DNA of 53,186 nt from Marinomonas atlantica (GCF_001639725.1 NZ_LTAW01000015.1:1-53186), one strand, 5' to 3'; counted from the stretch's first letter, positions 42,313-52,816 are shown. Notes: generated by a model from the letters alone, not told the origin. Translations and numbers: made by a program.

Positions 42313-44601
42313 ATGTTAAGTTTATTGAGACGAATCACCCAAGAAGTTACAGCGGCTCAGTCGTTGCAAGCTGCGCTCGATATTATTGTGCGTCGTGTGC
42401 GTCGGGCAATGCGCTCTGAAGTGTGCTCAATTTACTTAGTCGATCCTAACAGTCAAGATTACGTACTAATGGCAACCCGTGGTTTAAATGCGGACGCCGC
42501 GGGCAAACTCAGCCTTAAATCCGATGAGGGTTTGGTCAGTTTAGTGGGACGTCGAGCGGAGCCTGTTAACCTAGAAGATGCGCACGTCCACCCTGCCTTC
42601 CATTACTTAAGTGGTACTGGTGAAGAGCGTTATCGTTCATTCTTAGGTGTGCCTATTATCCACCATCGTCAAGTTCTTGGCGTGCTTGTTGTACAGCATG
42701 AAGACCGCCGACGCTTTGATGAGGGGGAAGAAGCCTTTCTGATTACCTTATCAGCCCAGCTTGCAGGTGTTATCGCGCATGCCGAAGCAACGGGCGCGAT
42801 GATGTCTTTAACACCGAATACGCCACCTTCGGGAACAGACTTTCGCTACAAGGGGATTGCTGGCAGTTCGGGTGTGGCGATTGGTAAAGCGGTTGCGATT
42901 TACCCACCTGCCGATTTAGACGTTATTCCCGATCGAACACCGCAAAGTGTTGCCTCTGAGATCGAAGATTTTTATCAGGCACTTGGCGCAGTTCGTAAAG
43001 ACATTAAGAAAGTTAGTAGTCGCTTAAGTCAGCACATTAGTACTGATGAAAAAGCATTGTTTGATGTGTATTTAAAAATTCTCGATGATAACTCTCTTGC
43101 TGCTGAAATCGTCCGTAAGATCGAAGAAGGCAACTGGGCACCTGGAGCATTGCGTCAGGTCGTTAAGCTTCACATCTCAGTATTCGAGCAGATGGAAGAC
43201 CCTTACTTGCGTGAGCGCGCAACGGATATTCGGGATTTAGGACGTCGAATCTTATCTCACTTACAAGAAAAAACGACCAATGTTAGTGAGGAGATCACTG
43301 GGCCAGTGATTCTTGTGGGTGAAGAATTGACTGCCTCGATGCTGGGTGAATACCCGCTCGAAAAAGTTAAAGGTTTGGTGTCTGTGATGGGCTCAAGCAG
43401 TTCACACGTAGCAATTCTGGCGCGTGCAATGGGTATTCCGACGGTAATGGGGGCGGTCGACTTACCGTATACCAAGCTTGATAAAGTTGACATGATCGTG
43501 GATGGCTACTCTGGTCAGATTTATACCTATCCTTCGGAAGCAATCATCGACAGTTATCAGCAAATTGTTGATGAAGAGCGTGAGCTTGAAAGTGAGTACG
43601 AGCAACTTAAAGATCTGCCATGCGAAACCTTGGATGGTCAGCGTATAGGCTTATACGTGAACACCGGCTTATTGGCAGATGTGAACCGCTCTTTGGATCG
43701 AGGTGCAGAAGGTGTCGGTCTATACCGTACCGAAGTGCCCTTTATGATTCGCGATCGCTTCCCAACTGAAGCGGAGCAAGAGCAAATTTACCGTCAGCAG
43801 CTTGAAGGCTTTGCCCCTGCACCAGTGACTATTCGAACATTGGATATTGGTGGTGATAAAGCGCTGCCTTATTTTCCAATCAAAGAAGAAAACCCATTTT
43901 TGGGCTGGCGTGGTATTCGTGTCACATTGGATCATCTTGAGATATTTATGGCGCAAATTCGGGCCATGATCAAAGCCAGTTCAGGACTACACAATTTGAA
44001 AATCATGTTGCCGATGATTTCCAATGTGGCTGAAGTAGAAGAAGCCTTAGCATTAATTCGACGCGCTTATGCTGAAGTGAAAGAAGAAGGTTTTGATGTG
44101 GTGATGCCACTAGTTGGCGTGATGATTGAAGTGCCGAGCGCGGTTTATCAAGCCAAAGAGTTAGCGGCAATGGTCGATTTCATGTCTGTGGGTAGTAATG
44201 ACTTAACCCAGTATTTGCTCGCGGTGGACCGTAATAATTCTCGTGTGGCAAATTTGTACCACACATTCCACCCTGCGGTGCTGCGAGCTTTAGCCGACAT
44301 TGTCGAACGTACTCGAGGTGAGGGCGTTAAGTTGAGTGTTTGTGGTGAGCTAGCCGGGGATCCACTGGGTGCGATTTTAATCATGGCTATGGGTTACGAC
44401 ACCCTGTCGATGAGCTCAACAAGCTTACCAAAAGTCAAAGCAGTCTTACGCAAGCTTAGTATGGCTCAAGCGCAAGATATGTTGCATCAAGTACTACCAT
44501 TGGTGCATTCTGATGCCGTTCGTCAGACCATGATGAAACTCGTACGCGAAGCGGGGGTCGAACGACTCATTCGTCCGTCTAAAACGGCCGCTCTTCAGTA
44601 A
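42313..44601 (+). CDS. ptsP: Nitrogen-PTS phosphotransferase EI-Ntr (PtsP)
   Basis: 762 aa. An N-terminal GAF domain (about 1-160; glutamine/alpha-ketoglutarate sensing in the family) is followed by the EI domain, with phosphorylated His365 in [21 protein letters not shown]. The PEP-binding TIM barrel carries [32 protein letters not shown] and [17 protein letters not shown]. PtsP passes phosphate from PEP to NPr and EIIA-Ntr. lgt follows 22 bp later. Confidence 0.96.
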   Translation: MLSLLRRITQEVTAAQSLQAALDIIVRRVRRAMRSEVCSIYLVDPNSQDYVLMATRGLNADAAGKLSLKSDEGLVSLVGRRAEPVNLEDAHVHPAFHYLSGTGEERYRSFLGVPIIHHRQVLGVLVVQHEDRRRFDEGEEAFLITLSAQLAGVIAHAEATGAMMSLTPNTPPSGTDFRYKGIAGSSGVAIGKAVAIYPPADLDVIPDRTPQSVASEIEDFYQALGAVRKDIKKVSSRLSQHISTDEKALFDVYLKILDDNSLAAEIVRKIEEGNWAPGALRQVVKLHISVFEQMEDPYLRERATDIRDLGRRILSHLQEKTTNVSEEITGPVILVGEELTASMLGEYPLEKVKGLVSVMGSSSSHVAILARAMGIPTVMGAVDLPYTKLDKVDMIVDGYSGQIYTYPSEAIIDSYQQIVDEERELESEYEQLKDLPCETLDGQRIGLYVNTGLLADVNRSLDRGAEGVGLYRTEVPFMIRDRFPTEAEQEQIYRQQLEGFAPAPVTIRTLDIGGDKALPYFPIKEENPFLGWRGIRVTLDHLEIFMAQIRAMIKASSGLHNLKIMLPMISNVAEVEEALALIRRAYAEVKEEGFDVVMPLVGVMIEVPSAVYQAKELAAMVDFMSVGSNDLTQYLLAVDRNNSRVANLYHTFHPAVLRALADIVERTRGEGVKLSVCGELAGDPLGAILIMAMGYDTLSMSSTSLPKVKAVLRKLSMAQAQDMLHQVLPLVHSDAVRQTMMKLVREAGVERLIRPSKTAALQ

Positions 44602-44623
44602 CAACATCAACGAAAGACTTTTT

Positions 44624-45421
44624 ATGATTGCCTACCCAGATATCGATCCGATAGCGGTTTCACTTGGCCCTATCGCCATTCATTGGTACGGATTAATGTA
44701 CCTTATAGGCTTTGTGTCAGCTTATTACTTAGGTGTGTATCGTGCTAAACGCTCTGATGGTTTATGGACCTCCGAGCAAGTCAGTGACATGATCTTTTAT
44801 GGCGCGATGGGGGTCATACTAGGGGGACGCCTTGGTTATATTCTGTTTTATCAGTTTCCATCGTTCTTAGATAATCCACTGATGCTATTCCGTATATGGG
44901 AAGGCGGTATGTCTTTTCATGGCGGGTTATTAGGGGTGATATTCGCGATGTGGATGTTTGCCCGAAAAACAAAAAAACATACCATTGATATCTTAGATTT
45001 TGTCGCACCTTTTGTGCCTATTGGGCTAGGGTTGGGCCGCTTAGGTAATTTCATCGGCGGTGAGCTTTGGGGGAAACCGACTGACGTATCTTGGGCGATG
45101 ATTTTCCCTGGGGATCCGCTGCAACTGATGCGCCATCCATCTCAGTTATACCAATTCGCGCTTGAAGGCGTCGCGCTTTTTGCGATCCTGTGGTTTTTCT
45201 CTCAGAAACAAAAGCCGCGTTATTGTGTGTCCGGTATGTTCCTATTGTTTTACGGTATTTTCCGTATTCTGGTCGAGTTTGTACGAGAGCCTGATCCGCA
45301 GTTGGGCTACATTGCATTTGGTTGGTTAACACAAGGTCAAATACTGTCGACACCGATGGTGTTGTTAGGTGTTGGTCTACTGATCGTTGGCTATAAGCTG
45401 CAACGTTACCCGCAAAAGTAA
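44624..45421 (+). CDS. lgt: Prolipoprotein diacylglyceryl transferase Lgt
   Basis: 265 aa with seven transmembrane helices. The Lgt signature [25 protein letters not shown] and the conserved HGGLLG and HPSQLYQ segments are present. Lgt adds diacylglycerol to the lipobox cysteine of prelipoproteins such as FlgP in this window. It is followed by a strong terminator and by thyA on the opposite strand. Confidence 0.97.
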   Translation: MIAYPDIDPIAVSLGPIAIHWYGLMYLIGFVSAYYLGVYRAKRSDGLWTSEQVSDMIFYGAMGVILGGRLGYILFYQFPSFLDNPLMLFRIWEGGMSFHGGLLGVIFAMWMFARKTKKHTIDILDFVAPFVPIGLGLGRLGNFIGGELWGKPTDVSWAMIFPGDPLQLMRHPSQLYQFALEGVALFAILWFFSQKQKPRYCVSGMFLLFYGIFRILVEFVREPDPQLGYIAFGWLTQGQILSTPMVLLGVGLLIVGYKLQRYPQK

Positions 45422-45435
45422 ACCTGTCTTTGAAA

Positions 45436-45470
45436 CCAAAAACGCCGCATACATGATGCGGCGTTTTTGG
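45436..45470. terminator. Bidirectional terminator between lgt and thyA
   Basis: CCAAAAACGCCGCAT (45436-45450) and ATGCGGCGTTTTTGG (45456-45470) are perfectly complementary with a 5-nt loop. A5/T5 tracts flank the core on both sides. Confidence 0.93.
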
Positions 45471-45481
45471 TTGTGCTAAAT

Positions 45482-45512
45482 GCTACACAGAAAATATAGC
45501 TACACAGAAAAT
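45482..45512. repeat. 17-bp tandem duplication at the thyA 3' end
   Basis: GCTACACAGAAAAT occurs at 45482-45495 and again at 45499-45512, period 17 bp. The second copy includes the thyA stop codon (CTA on the plus strand, 45500-45502) and its last codons; the first copy lies just beyond the stop. Confidence 0.85.
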
Positions 45513-46351
45513 GGGTAGGCAATTGGCTCGTGATATTCGTAGCCTTCCAGTTCGAAGTCTTCCAATGTGACCCACGTTTCAAGATCTTCCAAGGTTTTGA
45601 TGTTTGGATTGATTTTGAAGGTTGGCACGGCCAGTGGTTCGCGTTTTAGTTGTACGTCACGCATCAGCTCAAGCTGATCTTCGTAGATGTGAGCATTCAC
45701 AATCTTGTGGTACGCCTTACCCGGTTTTTTACCTGTAATCTGAGCCATGATGGCTAATAAAAAGTAGACCTGAACCATGTTAAAGTTCAACCCGAGTGGT
45801 ACATCACAGCTGCGTTGTGTGCTGTTTAGGTAAAGGGTATCACCAAGCAATGAAAAGTGGTGGCTATACATACATGGACGTAGGCACGCCATGTGCAACG
45901 CACCCGGATGATAGAAGGTGAAGATTTCACCACGGTTGTCGATGCCTTGGCTAAGGTCGTCAACGATTAGGCGAAGTTGGTCAACTGAACCGCCATCTGG
46001 TTTTGGGAAATTACGGCCAATCGCACCGTAGCAAAGTCCCATATCGTCTTCGCCTTTACGGTATGGATTGTTGAGCCATACTTGGTTGTTGTTGGCATTA
46101 GCATCCCAAGTTTTAGTGCCTAAGGCGCGAAAATCTGCGGCATTATCGTAACCACGAAGGTAGCCAATAATCTCTGCAATCGCTGACTTCCAGTAGCTCT
46201 TACGTGTCGTGACTAAAGGGAATTCACCTGCGCCAACGTTGTAGGTGAGATCTGCGTTGATCACGGTTAGGCAACGCTTACCTGTACGTTCATTCGCTAC
46301 CCATTCACCTTCATCAATAATACGATGACAAAGGTCGAGATACTGTTTCAT
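45500..46351 (-). CDS. thyA: Thymidylate synthase
   Basis: 283 aa, as in Vibrio (E. coli: 264). Catalytic Cys160 is in [10 protein letters not shown]. The dUMP-binding segment [15 protein letters not shown] and the C-terminal [16 protein letters not shown] end are present. It makes dTMP from dUMP with methylene-THF, releasing dihydrofolate for FolA encoded divergently next door. In Pseudomonas and E. coli lgt and thyA run in the same direction; here thyA is inverted between lgt and folA. Confidence 0.96.
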   Translation of the reverse strand: MKQYLDLCHRIIDEGEWVANERTGKRCLTVINADLTYNVGAGEFPLVTTRKSYWKSAIAEIIGYLRGYDNAADFRALGTKTWDANANNNQVWLNNPYRKGEDDMGLCYGAIGRNFPKPDGGSVDQLRLIVDDLSQGIDNRGEIFTFYHPGALHMACLRPCMYSHHFSLLGDTLYLNSTQRSCDVPLGLNFNMVQVYFLLAIMAQITGKKPGKAYHKIVNAHIYEDQLELMRDVQLKREPLAVPTFKINPNIKTLEDLETWVTLEDFELEGYEYHEPIAYPFSV

Positions 46352-46365
46352 GTAATTGAGCCCTT

Positions 46366-46395
46366 TGTTGGGGTAAAATGGTGGTAACTATAACA
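46366..46395 (+). promoter_or_regulatory. Sigma70-type promoter for folA
   Basis: TTGTTG (46366-46371) and TATAAC (46390-46395) with an 18-bp spacer lie in the thyA/folA divergent gap, 54 bp before the folA ATG. Confidence 0.45.
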
Positions 46396-46449
46396 GATCT
46401 AAGAAAGCTCTGAGAGTTTTCGACACTATCAAATTTATCTGGAGCTAAC

Positions 46450-46950
46450 ATGCTGTCACTTATTGTTGCTATGTCGAGCAACCGTGTAATCGGGATCAAT
46501 AATTCGTTACCTTGGCATTTGCCAAATGACTTGAAGTACTTCAAGCAAGTGACAATGGGTAAACCGATTGTAATGGGTCGTAACACTTATGAGTCCATTG
46601 GCAAGCCTTTACCTGGGCGTCGAAATATCGTCATCAGTCGTAATCCAGATTACCAACCTGAAGGTGTGGATGTGGTGTCGTCGCTGGATGCGGCCATCAA
46701 GCTGGGCGAAGATATTTGTTTAATAGACGGTCACGAAGAAGTGATGATCATTGGTGGCGCACAAATTTATGAATTGGCCTTACCACGTGTGGATCGCTTG
46801 TATATTACTCATGTGGATGCCGAGGTTAAGGGCGATGCGTTTTTCCCTGAAGTTAATTGGGACAACTACGAGAAAATAGGGGAAGAGTCGTTCGCTGCAG
46901 AAGGCCCTAACCCGTATGACTACCGTTTCAGTGTGTATCAACAAGGCTAA
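46450..46950 (+). CDS. folA: Dihydrofolate reductase
   Basis: 166 aa, the type I DHFR length. Signature: MLSLIVAMSSNRVIGINNSLPWHLPNDLKYFKQVT with active-site Asp27 in LPNDLK. GRNTYESIGKPLPGR and MIIGGAQIYELALP follow. It reduces dihydrofolate to tetrahydrofolate with NADPH. The yjbQ-like gene follows 5 bp later. Confidence 0.97.
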   Translation: MLSLIVAMSSNRVIGINNSLPWHLPNDLKYFKQVTMGKPIVMGRNTYESIGKPLPGRRNIVISRNPDYQPEGVDVVSSLDAAIKLGEDICLIDGHEEVMIIGGAQIYELALPRVDRLYITHVDAEVKGDAFFPEVNWDNYEKIGEESFAAEGPNPYDYRFSVYQQG

Positions 46951-46955
46951 TCGGC

Positions 46956-47375
46956 ATGTGGTTTCAAAAAGAAGTAACACTTACCGCACGCAAGCGAGGT
47001 TTTCATCTGGTCACCGAAGAAATACTGCGTCAGCTACCGGAACTAAGAAAGCTGAAACTGGGGCTGTTAAATGTGTTTATTAAGCATTCTTCAGCGTCAT
47101 TGACGATTAATGAAAATGCTGACCCGACGGTACGTGTGGATTTTGAGAGTTTCTTTAATCACGTGGTGCCCGAAAATGAGCCTTACTATCAGCATACGTA
47201 TGAAGGCAGTGATGATATGCCAGCACACCTTAAGAGCAGTATTCTAGGGTCGAGCTTGACGATACCGGTGACGCAAGGGGATCTGAACTTGGGTATTTGG
47301 CAGGGGATTTATCTTTGTGAGCATCGTAACCACGGCGGCACGCGTACGCTAGTGCTGACGTTGCAGGGTGAATAA
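46956..47375 (+). CDS. yjbQ: UPF0047 (YjbQ) family protein
   Basis: 139 aa. Family motifs: LNVFIKHSSASLTINENADPTVR, HLKSSILGSSLTIPV and LNLGIWQGIYLCEHRNHGGTR-type end with conserved His and Glu/Arg residues. YjbQ proteins have weak thiamine-phosphate-synthase activity reported for some members; the main role is unclear. It is co-transcribed with folA (5 bp gap). Confidence 0.9.
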   Translation: MWFQKEVTLTARKRGFHLVTEEILRQLPELRKLKLGLLNVFIKHSSASLTINENADPTVRVDFESFFNHVVPENEPYYQHTYEGSDDMPAHLKSSILGSSLTIPVTQGDLNLGIWQGIYLCEHRNHGGTRTLVLTLQGE

Positions 47376-47393
47376 AGCATTTTCGGTAGCGTA

Positions 47394-47411
47394 AAGGGGC
47401 GTTAGCCCCTT
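47394..47411 (+). terminator. Weak hairpin after yjbQ
   Basis: AAGGGGC/GCCCCTT stem (47394-47400 and 47405-47411) with a GTTA loop; only a short T-containing tail (GTTAT), so termination may be inefficient. Confidence 0.5.
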
Positions 47412-47427
47412 GTTATAGGAGACGCTT

Positions 47428-48651
47428 TTATTCCGCTATGGAAATAGAGATACCCTTTGTCCGGCCTTTTTCTACAGCAGAGTTGGCGCTTTGAGCCAGC
47501 TCTTCAATGGTTTCGCCATCCTCTGGGAAAGTCGCTAGACCTACGCATAGATTTAAATGGCTGCTGTCGCTGAACTCCAATACTTTCTGTTCTTCTTCAC
47601 GAGGTAATAAAAATTCATTGATCAGTTTCTGAGCATCTTTCAAACTGGTATTTGGTAGCAGTAATAAAAGTTTGTCATGAGCGACGCGCGCAAGAATGTC
47701 GGCTTCACGAATCTTTTTATAGATGTATCGTGCCGTTGTATGAATAGCAGTATTGCGTTTTTCTAATGGCATGTCTGCCAACAAACCACGAGCATCCAAG
47801 TCAATCTTCGCCATGGTTAATGGTGTGTACTGACGACGAGCAAGCCCTAACTGTTTGGTGAAATGTGTTAGCGCTGCACCACGGTTTAATAACCCAGTCA
47901 GTTCATCGAAGGTTGCTTGAGCACGTAAATGCTCTTCGAGAGCTTTCTGAGGGCTGATGTCTTCAATAAAGCCAATGATTTTAAGCACTTCCCCTTGAGG
48001 GCCTTGGCTATAAGTACGGCCACGCTCTCGTACCCAAGTGAACTCATCGTTTGCACGTCGAATGCGATAGTCGGACTCGTAATAGCGCTGTTTGTGGTTG
48101 ATGTGCTCTTCAACCGTTCGAGTCATTTTTGGCAAGTCATCTTGATGGATACGGTCACGCCAAGCTTGACTGCTGTGAGGTGTGCTCTCCAGTGAGCAAC
48201 CGAGTAGAGATGCGATCGATTGAGAACATGAAATGGTATCGTCTTCGACTTCCCACATCCAAATCCCAGCGGAAGACTCGGTCAGAGCGAACTTTAATAA
48301 AGTATTTTCCGCGACACTGAAATCCAAGTGTTCGGTGTGTGAGATATATCCGAGCACATGTCGATCATCAAGTTCTGTTAATGTGATTTCAGCGGTAATG
48401 AAGCGATCACCGACTTCGAGTTTAGCGCTTAACCGCTCGACCTCTCCACGTTGGATTTTATGTACAATACTAGCTAGATCACTATCGCTATCATTGGTTA
48501 ACGATTGCCAAGTGGTTTGGCGAGCTGCACCAACATTTAGATATAGGTTCTCTAAGCTCTCGTTAGCCGCAACGATCTCGCCACTGTCGATCTGTGCGAT
48601 AAACGCGGGTGTGGGCATATGATGAAATGCGTTGGTAAACGGGATGGACAT
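47428..48651 (-). CDS. PAS domain protein with degenerate GGDEF domain
   Basis: 407 aa. An N-terminal PAS-like domain (about 10-105) precedes a PAS/PAC domain (about 120-236, with DDTISCSQSIASLLG, IHQDDLPKM and GFIEDISPQKALEEH). A GGDEF-family domain (about 245-405) starts FDELTGLLNRGAALTHF. The signature position reads A324-H-D-K-L328 instead of GGDEF, and the metal segment reads IDLDARGL rather than DIDHFK. It should not make c-di-GMP. However, R315-E-A-D318 preserves the RxxD inhibitory-site motif at the right distance, so c-di-GMP binding remains possible. Confidence 0.85.
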   Translation of the reverse strand: MSIPFTNAFHHMPTPAFIAQIDSGEIVAANESLENLYLNVGAARQTTWQSLTNDSDSDLASIVHKIQRGEVERLSAKLEVGDRFITAEITLTELDDRHVLGYISHTEHLDFSVAENTLLKFALTESSAGIWMWEVEDDTISCSQSIASLLGCSLESTPHSSQAWRDRIHQDDLPKMTRTVEEHINHKQRYYESDYRIRRANDEFTWVRERGRTYSQGPQGEVLKIIGFIEDISPQKALEEHLRAQATFDELTGLLNRGAALTHFTKQLGLARRQYTPLTMAKIDLDARGLLADMPLEKRNTAIHTTARYIYKKIREADILARVAHDKLLLLLPNTSLKDAQKLINEFLLPREEEQKVLEFSDSSHLNLCVGLATFPEDGETIEELAQSANSAVEKGRTKGISISIAE

Positions 48652-48690
48652 AAAGACTCCTTATCAAGTCGGTTGCTCGCCAATCGAGCT

Positions 48691-49533
48691 TTACTCAGGT
48701 GTAATCCAACGTAGTTGGAAGTGCGCATCGTCGTCTTCTGCCAATACGTCGCGTAAATAGGGAAGAAACGCTTGGGCTTCTTTTTCCAAGGTCCATGGCG
48801 GATTAACAACAATCATGCCACTGCCAGCCATGCCACGCTTGGTTTCCGTCCCGCGGATATTCAGTTCCAATAATAACGTGTTTCTTATTTTGGTCGCCGC
48901 CACGGCATTAAGCAAATTGTCTGCTTGGCGTCGATCCAGTACAGGATACCAGATTGCAAAGGTACCTTGAGAAAAACGCTTGTAACCATCTTCAAGCGCT
49001 TTGACGACAGTTTGGTAATCTTTCTTCACTTCGTAGGGTGGATCCATCAGTACGAAGCCACGTTTTTGTGGCGGCGGAAGCATGGACTTTACGGCAAGAA
49101 AACCATCATCTTTTACCACATTTGCGATTCTTTTTTTGGGGAAAAGTGCAGCAAGTTTTGGGTAGTCGTTTGGATGCAGTTCACATAGATGCATTTTGTC
49201 TTTCTGACGTAGGTAATGATCAATCACCATCGGGCTACCAGGATAGACTTTTAGCTTACCTTTAGGGTTCAGGTCTTTGACGATATCAACAAACAGTTCA
49301 AGAGGTTCTGGTAAATCATTACGCTCAATTAAGCGGCTGATGCCTGTGTCGTATTCTTGGTTAAGCTGCGCTTGATCCGATGCCAACTCATACAGGCCGA
49401 TTCCAGCATGTGTGTCCAAATAAAAGAATGGTGCTTCTTTTTTAACTAAGTGTTGGCAGACTTGGCTAGCAACTAAATGCTTAAGAATGTCGGCGTGGTT
49501 GCCTGCATGATAAATATGGCGATAACTAAGCAT
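48691..49533 (-). CDS. rlmJ: 23S rRNA (adenine2030-N6)-methyltransferase RlmJ
   Basis: 280 aa, the E. coli length. Begins MLSYRHIYHAGNHADILKHL; YLDTHAGIGLYEL, GSPMVIDHYLR and the N6-adenine motif MDPPYEVKKDY are present, with a closing GMAGSGMIVVNPPWTLE. It methylates A2030 of 23S rRNA. The ATG at 49533 directly precedes the conserved opening, so the start is secure. Confidence 0.95.
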   Translation of the reverse strand: MLSYRHIYHAGNHADILKHLVASQVCQHLVKKEAPFFYLDTHAGIGLYELASDQAQLNQEYDTGISRLIERNDLPEPLELFVDIVKDLNPKGKLKVYPGSPMVIDHYLRQKDKMHLCELHPNDYPKLAALFPKKRIANVVKDDGFLAVKSMLPPPQKRGFVLMDPPYEVKKDYQTVVKALEDGYKRFSQGTFAIWYPVLDRRQADNLLNAVAATKIRNTLLLELNIRGTETKRGMAGSGMIVVNPPWTLEKEAQAFLPYLRDVLAEDDDAHFQLRWITPE

Positions 49534-49557
49534 GGCATAGAGTCCAATATAATTAAA

Positions 49558-49590
49558 AAAGCCGCCCCTCTTTTATTAAGGTGCGGCTTT
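49558..49590 (-). terminator. Terminator of ilvD
   Basis: On the minus strand, AAAGCCGC and GCGGCTTT close a hairpin with a 17-nt inner part that has weaker pairing (CCTT/AGGG). A T6 tract follows, 18 bp past the ilvD stop. Confidence 0.8.
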
Positions 49591-49607
49591 ATAAGGTTAA
49601 GTGAGTA

Positions 49608-51452
49608 CTAGTCTAGTTGATCTAGATCGCGTACTGCACCTTTGTCCGCACTGGTTGCAAAGTGTGCGTACACTTTCAATGCTGTAGATACTTTGCGTGG
49701 ACGCTCTTCAATAGGCTTCCATGCTGCAGCACCTTTGGCTTCCATTGCTGCACGACGGTGGGCCATTTCTTCATCAGACAGCAAAACATTGATGGTACGG
49801 TTTGGAATGTCGATCAAAATGCGGTCGCCATTTTCAACGAGACCGATTGCTCCGCCCGCAGCCGCTTCAGGTGAAACGTGACCGATAGATAAGCCTGATG
49901 TGCCACCAGAGAAACGACCATCTGTCAGTAGAGCACAGTCTTTACCAAGGCCTTTTGACTTGATGTAAGACGTTGGGTAAAGCATTTCCTGCATACCTGG
50001 TCCGCCTTTAGGACCTTCGTAGCGAACGATGACAATGTCACCTGCCTCTACTTTGTCGTCCAGAATGTTCTTAACTGCTTCGTCTTGAGATTCTGTTACA
50101 TGCGCACGGCCTTCAAACACAAGAATCGATTCGTCTACACCAGCACTCTTAACCACACAGCCATCTTGAGCGATGTTACCGTAAAGCACAGCTAAGCCGC
50201 CTTCGAGGGAAAAAGCGTTCTCAAGAGAACGAATACAGCCTTCTGCACGATCGCCATCAAGAGACGGCCAACGAGTTGACTGGCTAAAAGCCGTTTGCGT
50301 TGGAATGCCTGCAGGCCCTGCTTTGTAGAACTCCATGATCTCTGGCGTAGGTGAGCGCATGATGTCCCATGTCTCTAATGCCTCGAGCATGGTTTTAGAA
50401 TGCACTGTATGACATTGGTTGTGTAAGATGCCAGCACGATCCAGCTCACCCAGTAAAGCAAAGATACCACCAGCACGGTGTACATCTTCAACGTGGTATT
50501 TGGGTGAATTCGGCGCTACTTTACAAAGTTGAGGTACTTTTCGGGATAGGCGGTCGATATCTTTCATAGTGAAATCAACGCCCGCTTCACGGGCAAGCGC
50601 TAACAAGTGAAGAATGGTGTTGGTTGATCCGCCCATAGCGATGTCTAGCGTCATGGCATTTTCAAACGCTTCGAAACTTGCAATGGAGCGTGGAGCCCAG
50701 TTTGCTTCGTCGTTTTGGTAGAAGCGTTTGGTGATGTCTACAATACGACGGCCTGCATCTAAAAATAACTCACGTCGATCAGAGTGCGTAGCTAATGTCG
50801 TGCCGTTGCCCGGTAGACTTAGACCAAGTGCTTCCGTTAGACAGTTCATTGAGTTGGCAGTAAACATACCTGAGCAAGAGCCACAAGTCGGGCACGCTGA
50901 GCGTTCGTACTCGGCTACTTTTTCATCTGTTGCTGTTGGATCAGCGGCGATCACCATGGCATCGACTAAATCAAGTTTGTTCTCGGACAATTTAGTTTTG
51001 CCCGCTTCCATTGGGCCACCAGATACAAAAATTACCGGAATGTTGATGCGCATAGCCGCCATTAACATTCCAGGTGTAATTTTGTCACAGTTCGAAATAC
51101 AAACCATAGCATCGGCGCAATGGGCATTAACCATGTATTCAACAGAGTCTGCAATCAGGTCACGAGATGGCAGGCTGTAAAGCATACCATCATGACCCAT
51201 GGCGATGCCGTCGTCGACAGCGATTGTGTTAAATTCTTTTGCTACACCGCCGGCTGCTTCGATTTCGCGAGCTACCAGTTGACCCATATCTTTAAGGTGT
51301 ACATGACCCGGTACAAATTGGGTAAAAGAGTTGACCACGGCTATAATAGGCTTTTGAAAATCATCGTCTTTCATTCCGGTTGCACGCCATAGCGCGCGAG
51401 CGCCGGCCATATTACGGCCGCCAGTGGACGTTTTGGAGCGGTATTCTGGCAT
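49608..51452 (-). CDS. ilvD: Dihydroxy-acid dehydratase
   Basis: 614 aa from ATG 51452, giving [27 protein letters not shown] as in E. coli; GTGGGG sits upstream, whereas the GTG 12 bp earlier overlaps that site. Iron-sulfur and Mg2+ ligands lie in [14 protein letters not shown] and [40 protein letters not shown] near the C terminus is the second signature. It makes the 2-oxo acids for valine, isoleucine and leucine. Confidence 0.96.
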   Translation of the reverse strand: MPEYRSKTSTGGRNMAGARALWRATGMKDDDFQKPIIAVVNSFTQFVPGHVHLKDMGQLVAREIEAAGGVAKEFNTIAVDDGIAMGHDGMLYSLPSRDLIADSVEYMVNAHCADAMVCISNCDKITPGMLMAAMRINIPVIFVSGGPMEAGKTKLSENKLDLVDAMVIAADPTATDEKVAEYERSACPTCGSCSGMFTANSMNCLTEALGLSLPGNGTTLATHSDRRELFLDAGRRIVDITKRFYQNDEANWAPRSIASFEAFENAMTLDIAMGGSTNTILHLLALAREAGVDFTMKDIDRLSRKVPQLCKVAPNSPKYHVEDVHRAGGIFALLGELDRAGILHNQCHTVHSKTMLEALETWDIMRSPTPEIMEFYKAGPAGIPTQTAFSQSTRWPSLDGDRAEGCIRSLENAFSLEGGLAVLYGNIAQDGCVVKSAGVDESILVFEGRAHVTESQDEAVKNILDDKVEAGDIVIVRYEGPKGGPGMQEMLYPTSYIKSKGLGKDCALLTDGRFSGGTSGLSIGHVSPEAAAGGAIGLVENGDRILIDIPNRTINVLLSDEEMAHRRAAMEAKGAAAWKPIEERPRKVSTALKVYAHFATSADKGAVRDLDQLD

Positions 51453-51613
51453 ATGTATCCCCACAAATTGTTTTGCTTTATTTATTGGCTCATGTTACCA
51501 AGTTTATTGCTCTCGCCCAAAGCGAAATTTAGCAATATACTACGTAAATAATGACTAGTTTCGCCCGAATTCTTATCATAAGGCGATTAACGTGAGATAA
51601 GGTAGTTGAACGT

Positions 51614-52816
51614 ATGATGTATCACAATGTTGCGCTCGCTCGACAGCCGATCGTAGACAATAAACTGGCTACGTTTGGCTATGAGCTGCTATACCGTCGT
51701 GATGTTAAGGCTAAGGATGCCGATGTTTATGATCAAATGGGAGCAACAGCCCAAGTTATAAGTGCTTGCTTGCTAGACCTTGGTATGCATAACCTTGTTG
51801 GTACAGGTAAAGCTTTTATCAACTTTCCTCGTGGTTATCTTATCAATCCAAGTGGTGTACCGCTTCCTAAGGAACACACAGTCATTGAAGTACTTGAAGA
51901 TGCTGGGTTTGATGCTTTGCTGTTAGCCTCCTTACGCCGCTGGAATAATGCTGGTTTCACTATTGCTTTGGATGATTTTGTTTTTGAGCCTAAATTGGCC
52001 CCGTTTGTAGAGTTAGCTGAATATGTGAAACTCGATATTCTTGCTTTAGGCAAAGATGAGTTTCATCAGCAAGTGGAAGCCCTACGTCCCTTTAAAGTGA
52101 AGATCATCGCCGAAAAGGTGGAGACATGGGAGGACTATCATTTTGCAAAATTGCTTGAAGTGGATTATTACCAAGGTTATTTCTTTGAAAAACCTCAGTC
52201 GATGTCGAAAAAAGCTTCCAGCGTCAACCAGATGACATTATTGCAGTTGATGGCATCGCTTATGCGTGCCAACGATATGTCAATTGCTGAACTGGAAAAA
52301 ATAGTTAGCCAAGACATTGGTTTGGTGCACAAGCTGCTCAAGTATTTAAATTCGCCTTTAATGGGGTTAGTTGCTTCAGTAGATTCTCTGCGCCTTGCAA
52401 TTATGCTGATAGGCACTGAACAGTTAAAGTCGATTACTAACCTCTTGTTAATGTCTGAAATGACAGCGGATCGTGAAGTATTGCAAGGGCAAGTGTTGTT
52501 ACGGGCAAAACATGCTGAGTTGTTTGCTCAATCACAGGAATACGCCAATGAAGATCGCTATTTTTTAGCTGGCATGTTGTCTATGATGGATGTTTGTGTC
52601 GGTATAAACCTAGATGATGTGTTGTCTGAATTACCCTTACCGCTTGAATTCACTAATGCCATCATTGAGCGTTCTGGTCGAGTTGGCTATACGCTAGACT
52701 TGATCGAATCCTACGAAAAAAATCGCCCTATTAAGTCAGAAAATGATTTGCAAATGCTGGCTGAAACTTATGCTGAAGCTGTGAAGTGGGTGGAAGGGTT
52801 TAAGGCTACTTTTTAA
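51614..52816 (+). CDS. EAL-HDOD signalling protein (YuxH/CdgJ type)
   Basis: 400 aa. An EAL-like domain (about 5-195) begins ALARQPIVDNKLATFGYELLYR; EAL reads E24-L-L. Residues at catalytic positions are mostly kept: Asn70 (FINFP), Glu92 (IEVLED), Asp120-Asp121 (LDDF), Lys139 (VKLD), Glu167/Glu170, Gln187 (YYQGYFF). The DDFGxGxSS loop is lost (DDFVFEPKL). An HDOD domain fills about 205-400. The family includes Vibrio CdgJ, which affects motility; most members are thought to be inactive c-di-GMP effectors. ilvD is divergent; the region 51,465-51,613 holds only spacer. Confidence 0.88.
   Translation: MMYHNVALARQPIVDNKLATFGYELLYRRDVKAKDADVYDQMGATAQVISACLLDLGMHNLVGTGKAFINFPRGYLINPSGVPLPKEHTVIEVLEDAGFDALLLASLRRWNNAGFTIALDDFVFEPKLAPFVELAEYVKLDILALGKDEFHQQVEALRPFKVKIIAEKVETWEDYHFAKLLEVDYYQGYFFEKPQSMSKKASSVNQMTLLQLMASLMRANDMSIAELEKIVSQDIGLVHKLLKYLNSPLMGLVASVDSLRLAIMLIGTEQLKSITNLLLMSEMTADREVLQGQVLLRAKHAELFAQSQEYANEDRYFLAGMLSMMDVCVGINLDDVLSELPLPLEFTNAIIERSGRVGYTLDLIESYEKNRPIKSENDLQMLAETYAEAVKWVEGFKATF

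Noticed and set aside
50728..51180. Plus-strand frame of 150 codons opposite ilvD
   Set aside because: It is antisense to the conserved ilvD sequence with no ribosome site or domain.
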